From Reyranella sp. (GTDB lineage Bacteria > Pseudomonadota > Alphaproteobacteria > Reyranellales > Reyranellaceae): a stretch of 64,000 nt of DNA. A program made the position numbers and the translations under genes. How positions within the stretch are numbered: the stretch's first letter is position 1; the number at the start of each line of letters is the position of its first letter. The DNA lies in contig NZ_SCVC01000021.1 of assembly GCF_004297405.1 (NCBI RefSeq), positions 310,001 through 374,000 on the forward strand, given 5' to 3'. The notes beneath the pieces are model-generated. The model had not been told where the DNA came from. It saw only the letters and a program-made list of their open reading frames with translations, and did not search any database. Shown here piece after piece: positions 62,645 through 64,000 of this stretch.

Positions 62645-64000
62645 TCAGGCCGGCACGCAGTAGCCGTCGCGACGCGGGTCGCAGCCACCCGTGAACATGC
62701 CGGTCTCGGGATCGACCGCCACGCCCTGCATGCCGCCTACCTTCATGGTCCAGTCCGGACCGGTCGTGACGTTATGGCCGAGCTTGCGCAGGTCGGCGTG
62801 TATGTCGGCCGGCAGCCGCGATTCCAACAGCACTTCTGCGCCGTCGGTCAGGCGGCCGCGTGGAGCTTCGATCGCTTGCTGCAGCGGCAGGCCGAAATCG
62901 ACGTACTGCACCATCGCCTGCGCCTGGGTCTGCAGGATGCCGTAGCTGCCCGGCGTGCCCAGTGCCAGGACGGGATTTCCGTCCTTGATCGAGATCGAGG
63001 GCGCCATGCACATCGGGAGCTGTTCGCCAGGCTTCACGCGGTTGGGGCTCTCCGGGTTGACGTCCGCCCAGTAGAGGAAGTTGTTGAGGCAGAGGCCGGT
63101 GCCGGGCACCACGACGCCCGAGCCGAAGACGCTGCCGAGGCTCTGCGTCAGGCAGATGAGATTGCCCTCGTTGTCGGCCACGGAGAACGACGTCGTGTGG
63201 CTTTCGTCGACGGCCGACACGGGTTCGTTGGTCGGCGTCCACTGTTCGGTCGGTCCGATCACTGGTTTGCCGTCGCGCACACGGGCACGCAGGCTTTCGA
63301 CATGGCTGTCAGACAAAATTTCCGCGAGCTTCTGCGGCGCCGGAATACCGGTCGCGATGCGCACGCCGGCGGCCAGGCGGATGGCGCGCAGCACGGTATC
63401 GAGATGCTCCGTCGAGTTGCGCTTCATCTTGGCGAGGTCAAAGCCATCGAGGATGCGCAGGGTCAGCAGGAACTGGAATCCCTCGCAGGGCGGTGGCGGC
63501 ACATGCACGGTGCGGCCGCGATAGGTGACCGCCACCGGATCGCGCCAGGTCGCCTTGGCCGACAGGATGTCGTCCATGACCATGCAGCCGCCGAGTTCGG
63601 TCAGCCGGTCGAGGATCTTCTGGCCGAGCGCGCCGCCGTAGAGGAGGCTGGGCCCTTCGGTGGCCAGTGCTTCCAGAGTGCGGGCAAGGTCGGGCTGCTT
63701 CAGCACGAAGCCCGGCTTCACCGTGCCCGCGCCCGCGGTGTAAACGCGCGACCACTCGGGATGCAGGGCCTTGTAGCCCGCAAGCTCGCCGGCCACGCCC
63801 TGGATTTCCTCGAGATTGAACTCGATGAGCTGGAAGCCGTCGCGCGCGATGGCGATCGCGGGCGCAAACAATTCCGGCAGCTTCTTCTTGCCGTGCGCCT
63901 TGTTGAGTTCGCACCAGCCCGCGAGATTGCCCGGTGCGCCAACCGCCACGGCGCCGCGCTGGAGCTGGCTGCGGTCGCTGAGCTTGTCGATCGGAAAGTT
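62645..64000 (-). CDS. Gamma-glutamyltransferase-family protein, cut by right edge
   Basis: At least 451 residues are visible: 434 from an internal GTG (63949) plus 17 upstream codons to the edge, so the real N-terminus is beyond the window. The nucleophile region HTTSFSVADNEGNLICLTQS carries the conserved Thr of N-terminal nucleophile hydrolases, followed by GTGLCLNN. GGT-type proteins cleave gamma-glutamyl bonds or related amides after autocleavage. It converges with the second receptor gene, nine bases apart. Confidence 0.88.
   Translation of the reverse strand, partial: NFPIDKLSDRSQLQRGAVAVGAPGNLAGWCELNKAHGKKKLPELFAPAIAIARDGFQLIEFNLEEIQGVAGELAGYKALHPEWSRVYTAGAGTVKPGFVLKQPDLARTLEALATEGPSLLYGGALGQKILDRLTELGGCMVMDDILSAKATWRDPVAVTYRGRTVHVPPPPCEGFQFLLTLRILDGFDLAKMKRNSTEHLDTVLRAIRLAAGVRIATGIPAPQKLAEILSDSHVESLRARVRDGKPVIGPTEQWTPTNEPVSAVDESHTTSFSVADNEGNLICLTQSLGSVFGSGVVVPGTGLCLNNFLYWADVNPESPNRVKPGEQLPMCMAPSISIKDGNPVLALGTPGSYGILQTQAQAMVQYVDFGLPLQQAIEAPRGRLTDGAEVLLESRLPADIHADLRKLGHNVTTGPDWTMKVGGMQGVAVDPETGMFTGGCDPRRDGYCVPA

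Overview
This window looks like a stretch of a GC-rich, densely coded chromosome from a free-living, metabolically versatile alphaproteobacterium. The gene content suggests a Rhodospirillales/Reyranella-like or rhizobial relative, but that is inference: no rRNA or other taxonomic marker is present. I read about 61 protein genes. I saw no tRNA, rRNA, transposase, prophage or CRISPR array, and no gene-free gap longer than about 300 bases. The longest gaps are about 130-190 bp and lie at divergent promoters or operon leaders. Genes are often coupled through ATGA/GTGA overlaps.

Layout: (1) 1-3005: two divergent SDR proteins, both with Phe at the usual catalytic Tyr position, then a GST-like protein and a frameshifted crotonase. 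(2) 3012-9790 (-): a probable catabolic operon with a ketopantoate-reductase-like enzyme, two alpha/beta hydrolases, a VOC protein, an acyl-CoA-dehydrogenase-fold flavoprotein and an MFS transporter. (3) 9982-10842: an oxaloacetate-decarboxylase-like PEP mutase family enzyme. (4) 10846-17667 (-): a transglutaminase / circularly permuted ATP-grasp + alpha-E / transglutaminase-DUF2126 operon, a predicted but uncharacterised peptide-forming system. (5) 17748-23095: an HxlR regulator divergent from an SDR, with a visible operator; an imine-reductase-like enzyme; an AHSA1-ArsR operon with two matching operators; and an SDR-ADH-GNAT operon. (6) 23092-28246 (-): nitroreductase, MFS, FAH-family hydrolase, an Asp/Glu-racemase relative lacking one catalytic Cys, a Tag-like glycosylase and a hydrolase. 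(7) 28333-33476: arylsulfatase, MFS, and a cobalt-type nitrile hydratase with its activator. (8) 33463-35653 (-): a Bug-type solute receptor and a CaiB-type CoA transferase. (9) 35787-38788: an amidase and a Tat-motif amidohydrolase.

(10) 38861-48559 is the most coherent system: a nucleoside scavenging operon. It has a BMP-type ABC importer (receptor, double ATPase, two permeases), cytidine deaminase, purine nucleoside phosphorylase, thymidine phosphorylase, adenosine deaminase and a secreted e(P4)-like acid phosphatase. Between deoA and the adenosine deaminase sits a Fe(II)/2-oxoglutarate dioxygenase strongly resembling the animal orphan enzyme PHYHD1. This is the best candidate here for undescribed biochemistry.

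(11) 48575-64000: a ModA-like protein without a signal peptide; a four-gene sugar-type ABC importer with a possible SD-sequestering leader; a Dps-like ferritin; a class III adenylate cyclase; a dipeptide-type ABC operon with a REP-like palindrome after the receptor gene; a second divergent family 5 receptor; and a gamma-glutamyltransferase-family protein cut by the right edge. Overall the region is dominated by nutrient import and catabolism of nitriles, amides, peptides, nucleosides, sulfate esters and organic acids.
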